NCBI GenBank assembly: GCA_963730305.1
Contig: CAVSRB010000004.1
Coordinates: 496,001 to 560,000 of the forward strand
From: CAMYMQ01 sp963730305
GTDB lineage: Bacteria; Pseudomonadota; Alphaproteobacteria; Bin65
Reading direction: 5' to 3'
DNA length: 64,000 nucleotides
Shown: in pieces, positions 28,440-36,189 of the stretch
Numbering within the stretch: the stretch's first letter is position 1
Layout: each line of letters starts with the position of its first letter
Position numbers and translations under genes: made by a program
The notes under the pieces: generated by a model
Database searches by the model: none
What the model was told of the DNA's origin: nothing
The model's input: only the letters and a program-made list of their open reading frames with translations

Positions 28440-28480
28440 TTAACTATATAAATTAACTTTATACTTTAATAATTGATTAA
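28440..28480. promoter_or_regulatory. AT-rich patch with regularly spaced TTAA motifs (A)
   Basis: In strongly GC-rich surroundings this patch holds TTAA at 28440, 28453 and 28466, exactly 13 bp apart, and a fourth at 28477. The last pair, TTAATAATTGATTAA, fits the CtrA box TTAA-N7-TTAA. The patch lies about 70-110 bases upstream of the gene at 28551 and is a plausible regulated promoter. A similar patch lies at 31671-31732. Confidence 0.5.
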
Positions 28481-28550
28481 TTGACCTCGATGCGCGGGCT
28501 CAATATTGAATAAGAGCAAGGCCAATCAAAAAGAAACATAGGGTCGTCGC

Positions 28551-29015
28551 GTGCCGGGGAGTGTCGTCCAAGATTTCGTCAGCGTGCCGGGCGCCGCCGC
28601 AGCCGGTCGCATTCCGATCGCGCAGGACGTCAACGCCTACGGCGAGAGCCGGACCCGCGATCTCTACTACGCCTTCCTCGACCAGCGGAAACACCTCCGC
28701 CGGCATCGCATCCGCCTCCAGTTCCTCAAGCCCGCCGACCACCCGCATCGCTGCGTGGTCTTCGACCTGGGCTATGGCGCGGTCGAGGTGAAGTGGTCGG
28801 ACACCTACGGCTACTACCGCTATTTCTACGCCTACGAATATTCCAACTCGGGCACCCGCAAGTCCGAGAAGGTGCTGCTGCGCGAGCAGCTGGGCCGCTC
28901 GACCGACGAGGTCAAAGCCAACCTGCTGACCCGGCTGGACGACGGCGCCTTCACCAACGGCTACCGCGCCAACAAGGGCGCGGGCGATCCACCGGCGCGG
29001 CCGGCACGCGGCTGA
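28551..29015 (+). CDS. Hypothetical protein
   Basis: I do not recognise this 154-residue protein. It is rich in Tyr and Arg with mixed charge: DLYYAFLDQRKHLRRHRIRLQ, VVFDLGYGAVEVKW and YGYYRYFYAYEYSNSGTRKSE. It has no signal peptide or internal membrane helix. Codon use fits the genome. The GTG start is the only reasonable one near the open-frame limit, and the ribosome binding site is weak. Its stop overlaps the start of a 26-residue hydrophobic peptide (TGATG). In view of the indels elsewhere, that peptide may really be this protein's C-terminal membrane anchor. An AT-rich putative promoter precedes it. Confidence 0.6.
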   Translation: MPGSVVQDFVSVPGAAAAGRIPIAQDVNAYGESRTRDLYYAFLDQRKHLRRHRIRLQFLKPADHPHRCVVFDLGYGAVEVKWSDTYGYYRYFYAYEYSNSGTRKSEKVLLREQLGRSTDEVKANLLTRLDDGAFTNGYRANKGAGDPPARPARG

Positions 29016-29095
29016 TGCTCGTGCTCGCGGGCGTGGCCGTCGCGCTGGGCGCGGGCGGCGGGGCGCTGCTCTACTATCTCCAATATCTGCAGTAG
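29015..29095 (+). CDS. 26-residue hydrophobic peptide, possibly a misplaced C-terminal anchor
   Basis: An ATG overlapping the preceding stop (TGATG) opens a frame for MLVLAGVAVALGAGGGALLY plus YLQYLQ and ends at a TAG at 29093. It is a single membrane helix with an aromatic edge. Either it is a translationally coupled micropeptide or, after one frameshift just before 29010, the tail anchor of the upstream protein. Confidence 0.4.
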   Translation: MLVLAGVAVALGAGGGALLYYLQYLQ

Positions 29096-29534
29096 GCGGC
29101 CGGATCTTCGGGCCTGACGCGCTTTCGCGGGCCGCTCCTTGGCGGGCGGCACGGCTGTGCACGTGCGCGTGGTTGGCGGCGGGGAGCCCCGCGGGGCAAC
29201 GACGTACAGCCTCCCCGAGTGCACGTCCGCCCCTCCCCGGACGGCCCGTCGGGACTCCCCTACCGGGATCGTCCCGGAGCCTGGTCCGGGGTGCGGTTCA
29301 CCCGGTACGGTAAAGGCTAGCTTAATCCACCGCGGCGAGCGTTAAAGGTTATGGTAAATTCACGCCGCTGTTGCGCCGGCGCAACAGACGGCGTACGGAC
29401 CGGCCCGACGCCGTGCCGGGCCTTGACAATCGGCCCGGCCATCACAAGGTAAAAATTCCTGAACGCTGGCGCGTCCTGCGCGCCGACCTGACGGAACCTG
29501 ACATAACCCTACAGATCCGGGGGGCCCACCCGCC
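29096..29534. other. Intergenic region upstream of hisF
   Basis: No gene is supported in these 439 bases. The left 200 bases are GC-rich with short inverted repeats such as CGGGGAGCCCCGCGG. Around 29310-29360 the composition falls and several TTAA strings occur, a likely promoter area. A strong hairpin lies at 29363-29393. Confidence 0.45.
29363..29393. repeat. Strong hairpin upstream of hisF
   Basis: The 20-bp perfect palindrome CTGTTGCGCCGGCGCAACAG (29368-29387) is extended by CGCCG and CGGCG with a single bulged A. It lies about 140 bases before hisF. No T-tract follows. It could be an operator or a leader hairpin. Confidence 0.6.
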
Positions 29535-30296
29535 GTGCTCAAGACCCGCATCATTCCGTGCCTCGACGTCCACGACGGCCGCGTCGTCAAGGGCGTCAAC
29601 TTCGTCGACCTGATCGACGCCGGCGATCCCGTCGAGCAGGCCCAAGTGTACGACCGCGAGGGCGCCGACGAGCTGTGCTTCCTCGACATCACGGCGAGCC
29701 ACGAGGGCCGCGACACGATCTACGACGTCGTTAACCGTACGGTGGCGCACTGCTTCATGCCGGTGACGGTCGGCGGCGGGGTGCGCACGATCGAGGACAT
29801 CCGCAAGCTCTTGCTCGCCGGGGCCGACAAGGTGTCGATCAACACCGCGGCGGTGCACCGGCCGGATTTCGTGCGCGAGGCGGCGGAGAAGTTCGGCAGC
29901 CAGTGCATCGTCGTCGCGGTCGACGCCAAGCGTGACGGCGACGGCTTCGGCATCTTCACCCACGGCGGGCGCAAGCCGACCGGCCTCGACGCGGTCGCCT
30001 GGGCGCGGCGGATGGCCGAGTCCGGCGCCGGCGAGATCCTGCTGACCTCGATGGATCGCGACGGCACCAAGCAGGGCTTCGACCTGGCGCTGACCCGCGC
30101 GATCGCCGACGCCGTGCCGATCCCGGTGATCGCCTCGGGCGGGGTCGGCACGCTGCAGCATCTGGTCGACGGCGTCGTCGAGGGCCACGCGTCGGCGGTG
30201 CTGGCGGCGTCGATCTTCCACTTCGGCACCTTCTCGATCCACCAGGCCAAGGACTACATGGCGGCGGCCGGCGTGCCGGTGCGGCCGGTTTCGTGA
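29535..30296 (+). CDS. hisF: Imidazole glycerol phosphate synthase subunit HisF
   Basis: HisF is the cyclase half of imidazole glycerol phosphate synthase, which uses ammonia from HisH to turn PRFAR into IGP and AICAR in histidine synthesis. The 253-residue TIM barrel starts with LKTRIIPCLDVHDGRVVKG (catalytic Asp11). FLDITAS, VTVGGGVRT, GADKVSINTAAV, VVAVDAK (Asp130 region) and ASGGVG are all in place. The start is a GTG. hisE follows after 60 bases; the other his genes are not in the window. Confidence 0.97.
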   Translation: MLKTRIIPCLDVHDGRVVKGVNFVDLIDAGDPVEQAQVYDREGADELCFLDITASHEGRDTIYDVVNRTVAHCFMPVTVGGGVRTIEDIRKLLLAGADKVSINTAAVHRPDFVREAAEKFGSQCIVVAVDAKRDGDGFGIFTHGGRKPTGLDAVAWARRMAESGAGEILLTSMDRDGTKQGFDLALTRAIADAVPIPVIASGGVGTLQHLVDGVVEGHASAVLAASIFHFGTFSIHQAKDYMAAAGVPVRPVS

Positions 30297-30356
30297 TCCC
30301 GGCCCCGCGATCTCGGGCGGCCTGACTCGACCAAGCGAATCTGCTAAGGGAAGGCG

Positions 30357-30692
30357 ATGACCGAAATCCCCGATGCCCGAGTGCTCGAGCGGCTCTACGC
30401 CGTCATCGAGAGCCGCCGCGGCGCCGATCCGGACACGTCCTGGACGGCGAAGCTGTTCGCCAAGGGCCTGCCCAAGATCGCCCAGAAGACCGGCGAGGAA
30501 GCGGTCGAGACGGTGATCGCGGCGCTGGGTGGCGACAAGGCCGCGTTGACCGCCGAGAGCGCCGACCTGCTCTATCACCTGCTCGTGCTGTGGGCGGAAG
30601 CGGGCGTCGCGCCCGCGGACGTCTGGGCCGAGCTGGCGCGGCGCGAGGGCACCTCGGGGATCGACGAGAAGAACGCCCGCGAGCCGGGCTGA
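30357..30692 (+). CDS. hisE: Phosphoribosyl-ATP diphosphatase HisE
   Basis: This 111-residue MazG-like all-alpha enzyme removes pyrophosphate from phosphoribosyl-ATP, the second step of histidine synthesis. Recognisable are LERLYAVIESRR, SWTAKLFAKGLPKIAQKTGE, EEAVETVIAAL and ESADLLYHLLVLW, which carry the E-x-x-E and E-x-x-D metal ligands. It follows hisF, as in most alphaproteobacteria, and the HIT gene starts 11 bases after its stop. Confidence 0.95.
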   Translation: MTEIPDARVLERLYAVIESRRGADPDTSWTAKLFAKGLPKIAQKTGEEAVETVIAALGGDKAALTAESADLLYHLLVLWAEAGVAPADVWAELARREGTSGIDEKNAREPG

Positions 30693-30703
30693 GCGGAGGG
30701 GCC

Positions 30704-31072
30704 ATGGCCTACGACGAGAACAACATCTTCGCCCGGATCCTGCGCGGCGAGATCCCGTGCGACAAGGTCTACGAGAACGACCACGCGCTGGCGTTCCGGG
30801 ACATCAACCCGCAGACCAAGGTCCACGTGCTGGTGATCCCGAAGGGCGCCTACACCAACATGGACGACTTCGCGGCCGGCGCCTCGGACGCCGAGATGGC
30901 GGGCTTCGTGCGCGCGGTCGGCGAGACGGCGAAGCTGGTCGGCGTCACCGGCGACGGCTATCGCATCCTGGCCAACAACGGCGCCCACGCGAACCAGGAA
31001 GTGCCGCACCTGCACATCCACATCTTCGGCGGCCAGCGGCTCGGCCGGATGATCAAGCCGCCGGAGAAGTAG
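30704..31072 (+). CDS. HIT-family nucleotide hydrolase (HINT type)
   Basis: This is a 122-residue histidine-triad protein. NIFARILRGEIPCDKVYEND is the family start and PHLHIHIFGGQRLG carries the triad HLHIH (residues 102-106), whose middle His is the nucleophile in nucleoside phosphoramidate hydrolysis. GDGYRILANNGAHANQEV is the adjacent nucleotide loop. The ATG at 30704 has GGAGGGG just upstream. It is tightly linked to hisE, a common arrangement in alphaproteobacteria. Confidence 0.94.
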   Translation: MAYDENNIFARILRGEIPCDKVYENDHALAFRDINPQTKVHVLVIPKGAYTNMDDFAAGASDAEMAGFVRAVGETAKLVGVTGDGYRILANNGAHANQEVPHLHIHIFGGQRLGRMIKPPEK

Positions 31073-31172
31073 GCGCGCCTGTTCCCCGCGCGGGGAATCG
31101 GCCTTATGTGACCCTGGTTAACGACAAGCGGGCGCCCACGCGGCCACCGCGCACAACTAGGGAGCATCAACC

Positions 31173-31391
31173 ATGGCAGGCACCGATAGCGGCGTTTATC
31201 GCGTCACCGAAATCGTCGGCACCAGCGAGAAATCCTGGGAGGACGCGGCCCGCAACGCGGTCGAGACGGCGGCGGCCTCGCTGCGCGATCTGCGCATCGC
31301 CGAGGTGACCAAGCTCGATTGCCGCATCGAGAACGGCAAGGTGGTCGCCTTCCGGGCGCGGGTTTCGCTCTCGTTCAAATACGAAGGCTGA
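31173..31391 (+). CDS. Dodecin (flavin-storage protein)
   Basis: The 72-residue product is a dodecin, a small protein that forms hollow dodecamers binding flavin (or CoA) in pairs. The family pattern is clear: VYRVTEIVGTSEKSWEDAAR, NAVETAAASLRDLRIAEV, and DCRIENGKVVAFRARVSLSF. The start ATG is well supported by a purine-rich site (AGGGAG) upstream. It stands alone after the HIT gene. Confidence 0.95.
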   Translation: MAGTDSGVYRVTEIVGTSEKSWEDAARNAVETAAASLRDLRIAEVTKLDCRIENGKVVAFRARVSLSFKYEG

Positions 31392-31485
31392 GCGCCGCAG
31401 CCTAGCCGCGTTGCGGCGAGCGTTCGGCCGAACCGGCGCCTGAAGAGGCGCCGGGCGTCGGCGTGCGGCCAGAGTATTGGGCAAA

Positions 31486-31512
31486 GAAAAAAGGCGGCCC
31501 GAAGGCCGCCTT
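31486..31512 (-). terminator. Intrinsic terminator, minus orientation
   Basis: A 9-bp stem AAGGCGGCC/GGCCGCCTT (31491-31499 with 31504-31512, CGAA loop) is followed on the minus strand by TTTTCTTT. On the plus strand it lies 100 bases past dodecin but lacks a T-run there. The only annotated minus-strand gene upstream of it is uspA, about 350 bases away. Confidence 0.7.
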
Positions 31513-31670
31513 CTCAAACACACTTGCACGTCCTGGGGGCGCGGCCGCGCAAGCGGTTGAAGATGTTCACGCCCCGAGCTTCGAAATCACTGTTGTTGGC
31601 AGCATTCCCAGCCCGAGCAATTGAGACGTTAGTGAAATCTTTGCCATAATTCAAGAAAAAATATCAACTA

Positions 31671-31732
31671 TTAACTAATTACCTGAATTATTCTACCTAT
31701 GGTTAAATAATATAGTTAATACTTTGCGTTAA
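31671..31732. promoter_or_regulatory. AT-rich patch with regularly spaced TTAA motifs (B)
   Basis: In the 470-base gap between dodecin and uspA an AT-rich stretch (about 31620-31750) carries TTAA at 31703, 31716 and 31729, again exactly 13 bp apart, plus one at 31671. Its surroundings share CAATATT(C/G)AA with patch A at 28440. Neither flanking gene starts from here, so it could drive an unannotated RNA or have a structural role. The rest of the gap shows nothing else. Confidence 0.45.
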
Positions 31733-31862
31733 TATAGCGGAGATATTGATCTGTACAGCGCGACAATATTCAACAGGACTCTGGCATGACTCCGACAGGG
31801 CGCGGCGACTTGGACGTCGAGTAATACCGCCGTCCTCCCTTGCCGGGGGCGGCCGCGAATAG

Positions 31863-32369
31863 TCAGGTCAGCACGTCGATGTCTTCGTTGGTCAAGGTGC
31901 CGGGCACGATCGTGATCGGAACCTGGACCCGGTTGTAGTATTTGCCGGTCAGCGCGCTGATCAGCGGCCCCGGGCTGCGCCCGCCGGTGCCGGCGGCGAG
32001 CACCAGGATCGAGATGGTCGGCTCCTCGTCGATCAGCTTCAAGAGCGCGTCGCGCATCGGGCCGTGGCGGATGTAGATGACCGGCGGCGCGCCGGTGATC
32101 TCCTGCACCGCCTCGGCGTAGCGCGACAGCGTGGTCTCGACCTCGTCGCGCGCCTCGGCCTCCATCAGGTCGTCGACCGCGGCCCAGTGGCCGAAGTCCT
32201 CGCGCTCGACCGCGGCGAACAGCGCCACCCGCCCGCCGGTCGCCTTGGCCCGCCGGCTGGCGTAGCGCAGCGCGACCGGCATTTCCTCGGACTGGTCGGC
32301 GACGACCAGGAAGATGCGCTCTTCCTGCTTCGGCCGCCCCGCGCCCGCTTCGCTGGATCCACTCGCCAC
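31863..32369 (-). CDS. Universal stress protein (UspA family)
   Basis: The 168-residue protein has the UspA fold: FLVVADQSEEMPVALRYASR is the first strand and helix, GRVALFAAVE the second strand, ISILVLAAG the fourth, and TGGRSPGPLISAL corresponds to the G-x2-G-x9-G(S/T) ATP-binding loop in a variant form. VQVPITIVPG is the final strand. The gene follows the TIGR02186 gene on the same strand after 23 bases, so they are probably co-transcribed. Confidence 0.87.
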   Translation of the reverse strand: MASGSSEAGAGRPKQEERIFLVVADQSEEMPVALRYASRRAKATGGRVALFAAVEREDFGHWAAVDDLMEAEARDEVETTLSRYAEAVQEITGAPPVIYIRHGPMRDALLKLIDEEPTISILVLAAGTGGRSPGPLISALTGKYYNRVQVPITIVPGTLTNEDIDVLT

Positions 32370-32392
32370 CGGCCGCCCCCTGTTGCGATGCG

Positions 32393-33169
32393 CTATCTGC
32401 GCCGGAACAACTGGCTCGCGCCCCAGCCGGCGATGATCGCCGCGAGGATCGCGAGCAGGCCGTAGAGTACCGCGTTATTGTGCGCGAAGTGAAACACCTC
32501 TGCGCTGATGCCGCCCTTTTCGATCACCAGGGTCCGCTCGAAATTGCTGATCAGCTTGCCGTCGCGCAGCAGGAAGAAGCGCACCCGGTATTTCCCGGTC
32601 GGCACGTTGGCGGGGAAGAAGATCTCGGTCCGGAACAGGCGCTGGCTGCGGTTGGGGAAGACGATGCCGCGCAGCCCGGGCTTGTAGAGGTCGCGCTTGA
32701 TCATGTTGCGGATCAGCGACGCGCGGTAGAGCCGCACCCGCGCGGGCGGCTCCTTGCCCGCCGGGGTCAGCACCAGGTTGTCGAGGCCGATCTGGTACTG
32801 GCGCGCGATCGCCGGCGGCACGATCTCCGACAGCGCGTCGCTCGCCGCGATCGCATAGAAGGCCGGCGCGTGCGGGAAGGTCATCGACTGGCGGTTGATC
32901 CAGATGCCGCTGACCCGCTCCTTGCGGCGGACGACCAGCGGCGACGGCGGGCCGGAGACGACCACGACCACGTCGCCGGGCGCGTCGATGGCGCCGAAGA
33001 ACAGCACCTTCGAGCCGGTGAAGCCGGTGGTGATGGTCACCTGCTCCTTCGACAGGTCGGCGGCCAGCGTCTCGGCCGCGGCGCGGGCGGGCGTGAACCC
33101 GCCGAGGGCGACCGCGCCCAGCACGACGAGCTGGGTGACCACGCCGGACAGGCTCGGACGCGCGCCCAT
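32393..33169 (-). CDS. TIGR02186 family protein
   Basis: This 258-residue protein matches the alphaproteobacterial TIGR02186 family: signal peptide (LVVLGAVALGGFTPARA), GSKVLFFGAIDAPGDVVVVV, GIWINRQSMTFPHAPAFYA, a large exported domain and one C-terminal helix (AVLYGLLAILAAIIAGWG) ending in Arg residues. It is thus a periplasmic domain anchored at its C-terminus. The family is usually encoded beside a TauE/SafE exporter. Here its ATG overlaps the stop of an exporter stump (TGATG). Function is unknown. Confidence 0.88.
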   Translation of the reverse strand: MGARPSLSGVVTQLVVLGAVALGGFTPARAAAETLAADLSKEQVTITTGFTGSKVLFFGAIDAPGDVVVVVSGPPSPLVVRRKERVSGIWINRQSMTFPHAPAFYAIAASDALSEIVPPAIARQYQIGLDNLVLTPAGKEPPARVRLYRASLIRNMIKRDLYKPGLRGIVFPNRSQRLFRTEIFFPANVPTGKYRVRFFLLRDGKLISNFERTLVIEKGGISAEVFHFAHNNAVLYGLLAILAAIIAGWGASQLFRRR

Positions 33170-33371
33170 CAGCGCCGACCCGGCGCGGCGGCGATCCGGT
33201 CCGCTTCGGCGGCGGCCGCCGGCGGCGGGATGCCGATGAAGATCAACAGCGGGGTCATCGAGAAGCCGCCACCGACACCGAACGGGCCCGACCGGATTCC
33301 CACCATGCCGCCCAGCCCCAACGACGGGAACACGCGACGGAGACTTCGGCGATGGGGAGGTGGACCTGCAT
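33169..33371 (-). pseudogene. TauE/SafE (TSUP) exporter, N-terminal stump
   Basis: Two frames together give MQVHLPIAEVSV followed by FPSLGLGGMVGIRSGPFGVG and FSMTPLLIFIGIPPPAAAAE, the first 60-65 residues of a TauE/SafE sulfite/sulfonate exporter. All later helices are absent, and the frame ends in a TGA overlapping the TIGR02186 start, so most of the gene was lost by an internal deletion. A frameshift near 33325 adds to the damage. Intact exporters of this type normally precede TIGR02186 genes, which supports the reading. Confidence 0.75.
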
Positions 33372-33547
33372 GCCCCGGGGGTAACGGCGCCCTATTTTCG
33401 GTTTTTTGAATATAAGGGCCCTCGTATAGCGCGCGCGCCCCCGGCTGCCAACGGATTTGGCGGGTTTGGCCCGGATTGCGGGTGCCCGCGCCCGCGGACG
33501 TGACCGTGGGGGTGGAGACGGCCGTGGCGGTCGGCTGGCGCCCGGTG

Positions 33548-34711
33548 TCATGCGGCGACCCCCTCCGGGATGTCATGTTTTGTCATGTTCCGCTCGGGAA
33601 CGCGGCGCGCGGCTCCCTTCTCCCCGCGGGGGCGAGGGGCCGGGGGCGAGGGCCCGTCCGCTGCGGCAGCCGTCGTCCCGCCCGCCGGGAAATCGCCGGG
33701 CGCCGCCGCCGTCATGCCGGCCTCTCCGTCCGGCAGCTCTCCCGCGCCCGGCGACGGATTGCCCGGCAGGGGGACGGAGGCCGTCCCGGCGTATGTCGCG
33801 GTCTCGCTGGCAGCGGGCCGGGATGACGGGCGCGCCTCTTCTTCGCCCCTCGCGTCCCCGTGGCGGTCCGTCGCGTCGTCGGGCGGCGACCCCTCACCCG
33901 GCCGCTGGCGCGGCCACCCTCTCCCCGAAGGAGAGGGGTCCACCGCCGCGCCCATGTCCAGGTCGCCGGCATCGGGTCGCGCATCGGGCTGGACAGCGCC
34001 CCTCTCCTTCGGGGAGAGGGAGGGGCCCGCCGCCTCGGCGGCGGGAGGGTGAGGGGTCGCCGCCGGCGGGTCGCCCGCCCCCTCCGACGCAAGGCCGCAA
34101 TCGCCAACGCCCACCAGATCGCCCTCCGGGTCGTCCTCCCCCGCGTCCTCCAGATAGACGTCCACCGCCGGCAGCCCGTACCAGGCCGGGTCGTCGTCGG
34201 GGTATTCGGGCTCCGGCTCGTCGGGAAAGGTCGCGGCCGGCGCGGCGTCGCGCCGGGCCGCCCGGTCCGGCGCGCGCGGCAGGGCGGCCTCGGCGGCGGC
34301 GAGCGCGTCGCCGTCGCCCGCGTGCTCGACCGCGCGCTCGAGCGGCCCGGCCTGGCCGTCGGGCCCCCACAGGCGGACCCGGGTCGCCGCGTCGCCGGTC
34401 AGCCCCGACAGCTTGGCCTGCATCGCGATGGTCATCAGCATGGCGTGGGTGCTGCCGGCCGCGGCGGCGAGCGGCCAGACCTGCTCGAGCCGGCCGAGCA
34501 GGATCGCCGCCTCGCGCCCGGCGGTCTCGGCGAAGCCGCGCCGGATCTCGTCGAGCCGGATCTGGATGTAGGGCTTGTGCAGGTTGGCGTAGCCCTGCTG
34601 GCGCGCGCTGGTCTCGGCATAGCCGGCCGCCCGCGCCGCCGCCGCGGCGTTGCCGGACACCGCATAGACCCGGCAGAAGGTCTCCTGCCGGCCGGAAAGC
34701 AAGGTGGGCAT
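33548..34711 (-). CDS. Terminase small-subunit-like protein with repeat-derived tail
   Basis: The first 60 residues resemble phage terminase small subunits and their DNA-binding domain: LSGRQETFCRVYAVSGNAAA, ARAAGYAETSARQQGYANLH and YIQIRLDEIRRGF. The rest of the 387-residue frame is acidic then Pro/Gly/Ser-rich, and part of it (33889-34058) is translated palindromic repeat DNA, also present as a non-coding copy at 54699-54864. The real gene may therefore end earlier than 33548. No large terminase, portal or capsid gene is nearby, so this is not a complete prophage. Such orphan genes occur in many alphaproteobacterial genomes. Confidence 0.65.
   Translation of the reverse strand: MPTLLSGRQETFCRVYAVSGNAAAAARAAGYAETSARQQGYANLHKPYIQIRLDEIRRGFAETAGREAAILLGRLEQVWPLAAAAGSTHAMLMTIAMQAKLSGLTGDAATRVRLWGPDGQAGPLERAVEHAGDGDALAAAEAALPRAPDRAARRDAAPAATFPDEPEPEYPDDDPAWYGLPAVDVYLEDAGEDDPEGDLVGVGDCGLASEGAGDPPAATPHPPAAEAAGPSLSPKERGAVQPDARPDAGDLDMGAAVDPSPSGRGWPRQRPGEGSPPDDATDRHGDARGEEEARPSSRPAASETATYAGTASVPLPGNPSPGAGELPDGEAGMTAAAPGDFPAGGTTAAAADGPSPPAPRPRGEKGAARRVPERNMTKHDIPEGVAA
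33889..34058. repeat. Palindromic interspersed element, copy 1 (inside coding frame)
   Basis: About 170 bases starting ACCCCTCACCC, with CCCTCTCCCC...GAGAGGGG, then a CCCTCTCCTTCGGGGAGAGGG hairpin and ending GGGAGGGTGAGGGGTC. The same order of blocks, including a stretch of about 30 identical bases, occurs at 54699-54864. It lies inside the terminase-like frame, where it encodes GPSLSPKERG-type residues. Confidence 0.8.
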
Positions 34712-34976
34712 GATGGAAACTCCCTTGGATCGGAAAAGGATTTTATTCCGATATGGGGAGATGGGGTGGGGTGTTCAAGGTTTGTTCTGATATTCTGCGC
34801 CGCATTTGCCGTCATCGTCGGGCTATGTGCCAAACGAGTACTCATGGCTCTTCGCGAGAGCCACCTTGCGCCCGCGGTCCGCGACCGGCGTGTTTCGGTT
34901 TGGGGCCACGGGGGATTCATTTCTCTCCCTTTCCCATGCTAACGTTGGCCACACTCTTCTCCACTAGGCTTTCCAC

Positions 34977-36189
34977 ATGAAGATTGCGGGATTGTTCAGC
35001 GGCATTGGTGGTCTGGAACTGCCATTCCGAAACCGTGGGGACAGTACCGAACTCTTGTGCGACGTGTGGGACGCCTCCCAGGAAGTCCTTCGAGCGCAAT
35101 TCCCAGGCGTACCGATCCATGGAGATATTGGCGGTCTCCGGCGGCTCCCCCGTCTGTGGAGGTCGTCGCGGCAGGGTTCCCGTGTACGGACTTGTCTCAA
35201 GCGGGAAGGACCGCCGGCATTGGCGGGAAGGAATCGGACTGGTCTCACACGTCTTTCGCCTACTGAGACACAGGACGTCGAGTGGCTGCGTACTCGAAAA
35301 CGTGAGGAACATGCTGGTCCTCGACAAAGGTCGGGCGATGGCATTTTTGACTTCACGATTGGAAAGCCTCGGATTTCGTTGGGCTTATCGTTTGGTAGGA
35401 ATTCCCGCTTTTGTGGTGTGCCCCAACGCCGGCACAGGGTCTTGTTCGTCGCTTCGCGACACGACGATCCTCGAAGGGTGCTGTTCGCTGACAACGCCGA
35501 TCCGCCGGACGTTTCGACATTTCGCGACGATGCTTTCGGATTCTACTGGACCGAAGGGCTTCGGGGATTGGGCTGGGCGCGAGATTCCGTGCCGCCTCTC
35601 AAAGGGGGGTCCGCAGTCGGGATACCGTCCCCTCCCGGCATTTGGATGCCTGGAGCCCCTCCCGGGATGAGGATCGTGACGCCTTCGATTGAAGACGCGG
35701 AGGCCCTGCAAGGGTTCGAGCGCGGGTGGACGAAGCCGGCAACTCCGCACGCGGCTCGCAATGGTCCGCGTTGGAAGCTTGTGGGCAATGCTGTCACGGT
35801 TGGCGTCGCGGAGTGGCTGGTCGATAGGCTGGCGCGCCCAGGCGATGTCACGGTGGGAGCCTGACTTGCGAGACCCCACCCGATGGCCAGATGCCGCCTA
35901 TGGCGAATTCGGGAGAATTCAGGAGTTCCATGCTTCGTGTTGGCCAATTCGAGCGGGCTACAGACACTTGGCAAACCTGTTGACGATGGAGCATCTGACA
36001 CCGTTGTCTCACCGTGCCACTGCTGGTTTCTTGGATAGGGCTGCCAGGTCTCGACTTCGGTTCGAATCCGCCTTTATTGCCGACGTCGAGGAACATGTGG
36101 CGATTATGGGTGCGGGGAATGGGCAAGTCGGCGGTATGTGTACCCGGCTCAGGTGGCCGCTAGTGCCTAGCCGTATAGTTGATCGCTGA
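34977..36189 (+). pseudogene. C5 DNA-cytosine methyltransferase, about four frameshifts
   Basis: The pieces of a DNA-(cytosine-5) methyltransferase lie in order but in different frames. Motif I IAGLFSGIGGLELPF starts at the ATG at 34977. Motif IV AAGFPCTDLSQAG lies in a second frame near 35165, with the catalytic Cys kept. Motif VI VLENVRNML lies in a third frame near 35295. Motif VIII GVPQRRHRVLFVAS is back in the first frame near 35420, and motif X GNAVTVGVAEWL lies near 35785. A further shift near 35855 leads into WPDAAYG...PLSHRATAGFLDRA, a C-terminal extension known in this subgroup, ending at 36187. The GC content is visibly lower than around it. The next gene overlaps its stop. Confidence 0.75.

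Noticed and set aside
28430..31740. Replication origin, because of AT-rich 13-bp repeats
   Set aside because: No cluster of DnaA boxes (TTATCCACA-like) and no dnaA, hemE, parA or gidA gene are near; only the spacing resembles an origin.
33548..34711. Prophage at the terminase-like gene
   Set aside because: No large terminase, portal, capsid, integrase or attachment repeat is seen; only one terminase-like domain exists.
33457..34942. Long plus-strand ORFs opposite the terminase-like gene
   Set aside because: They are Pro/Arg-rich shadows without motifs; the minus strand gives the only recognisable domain.
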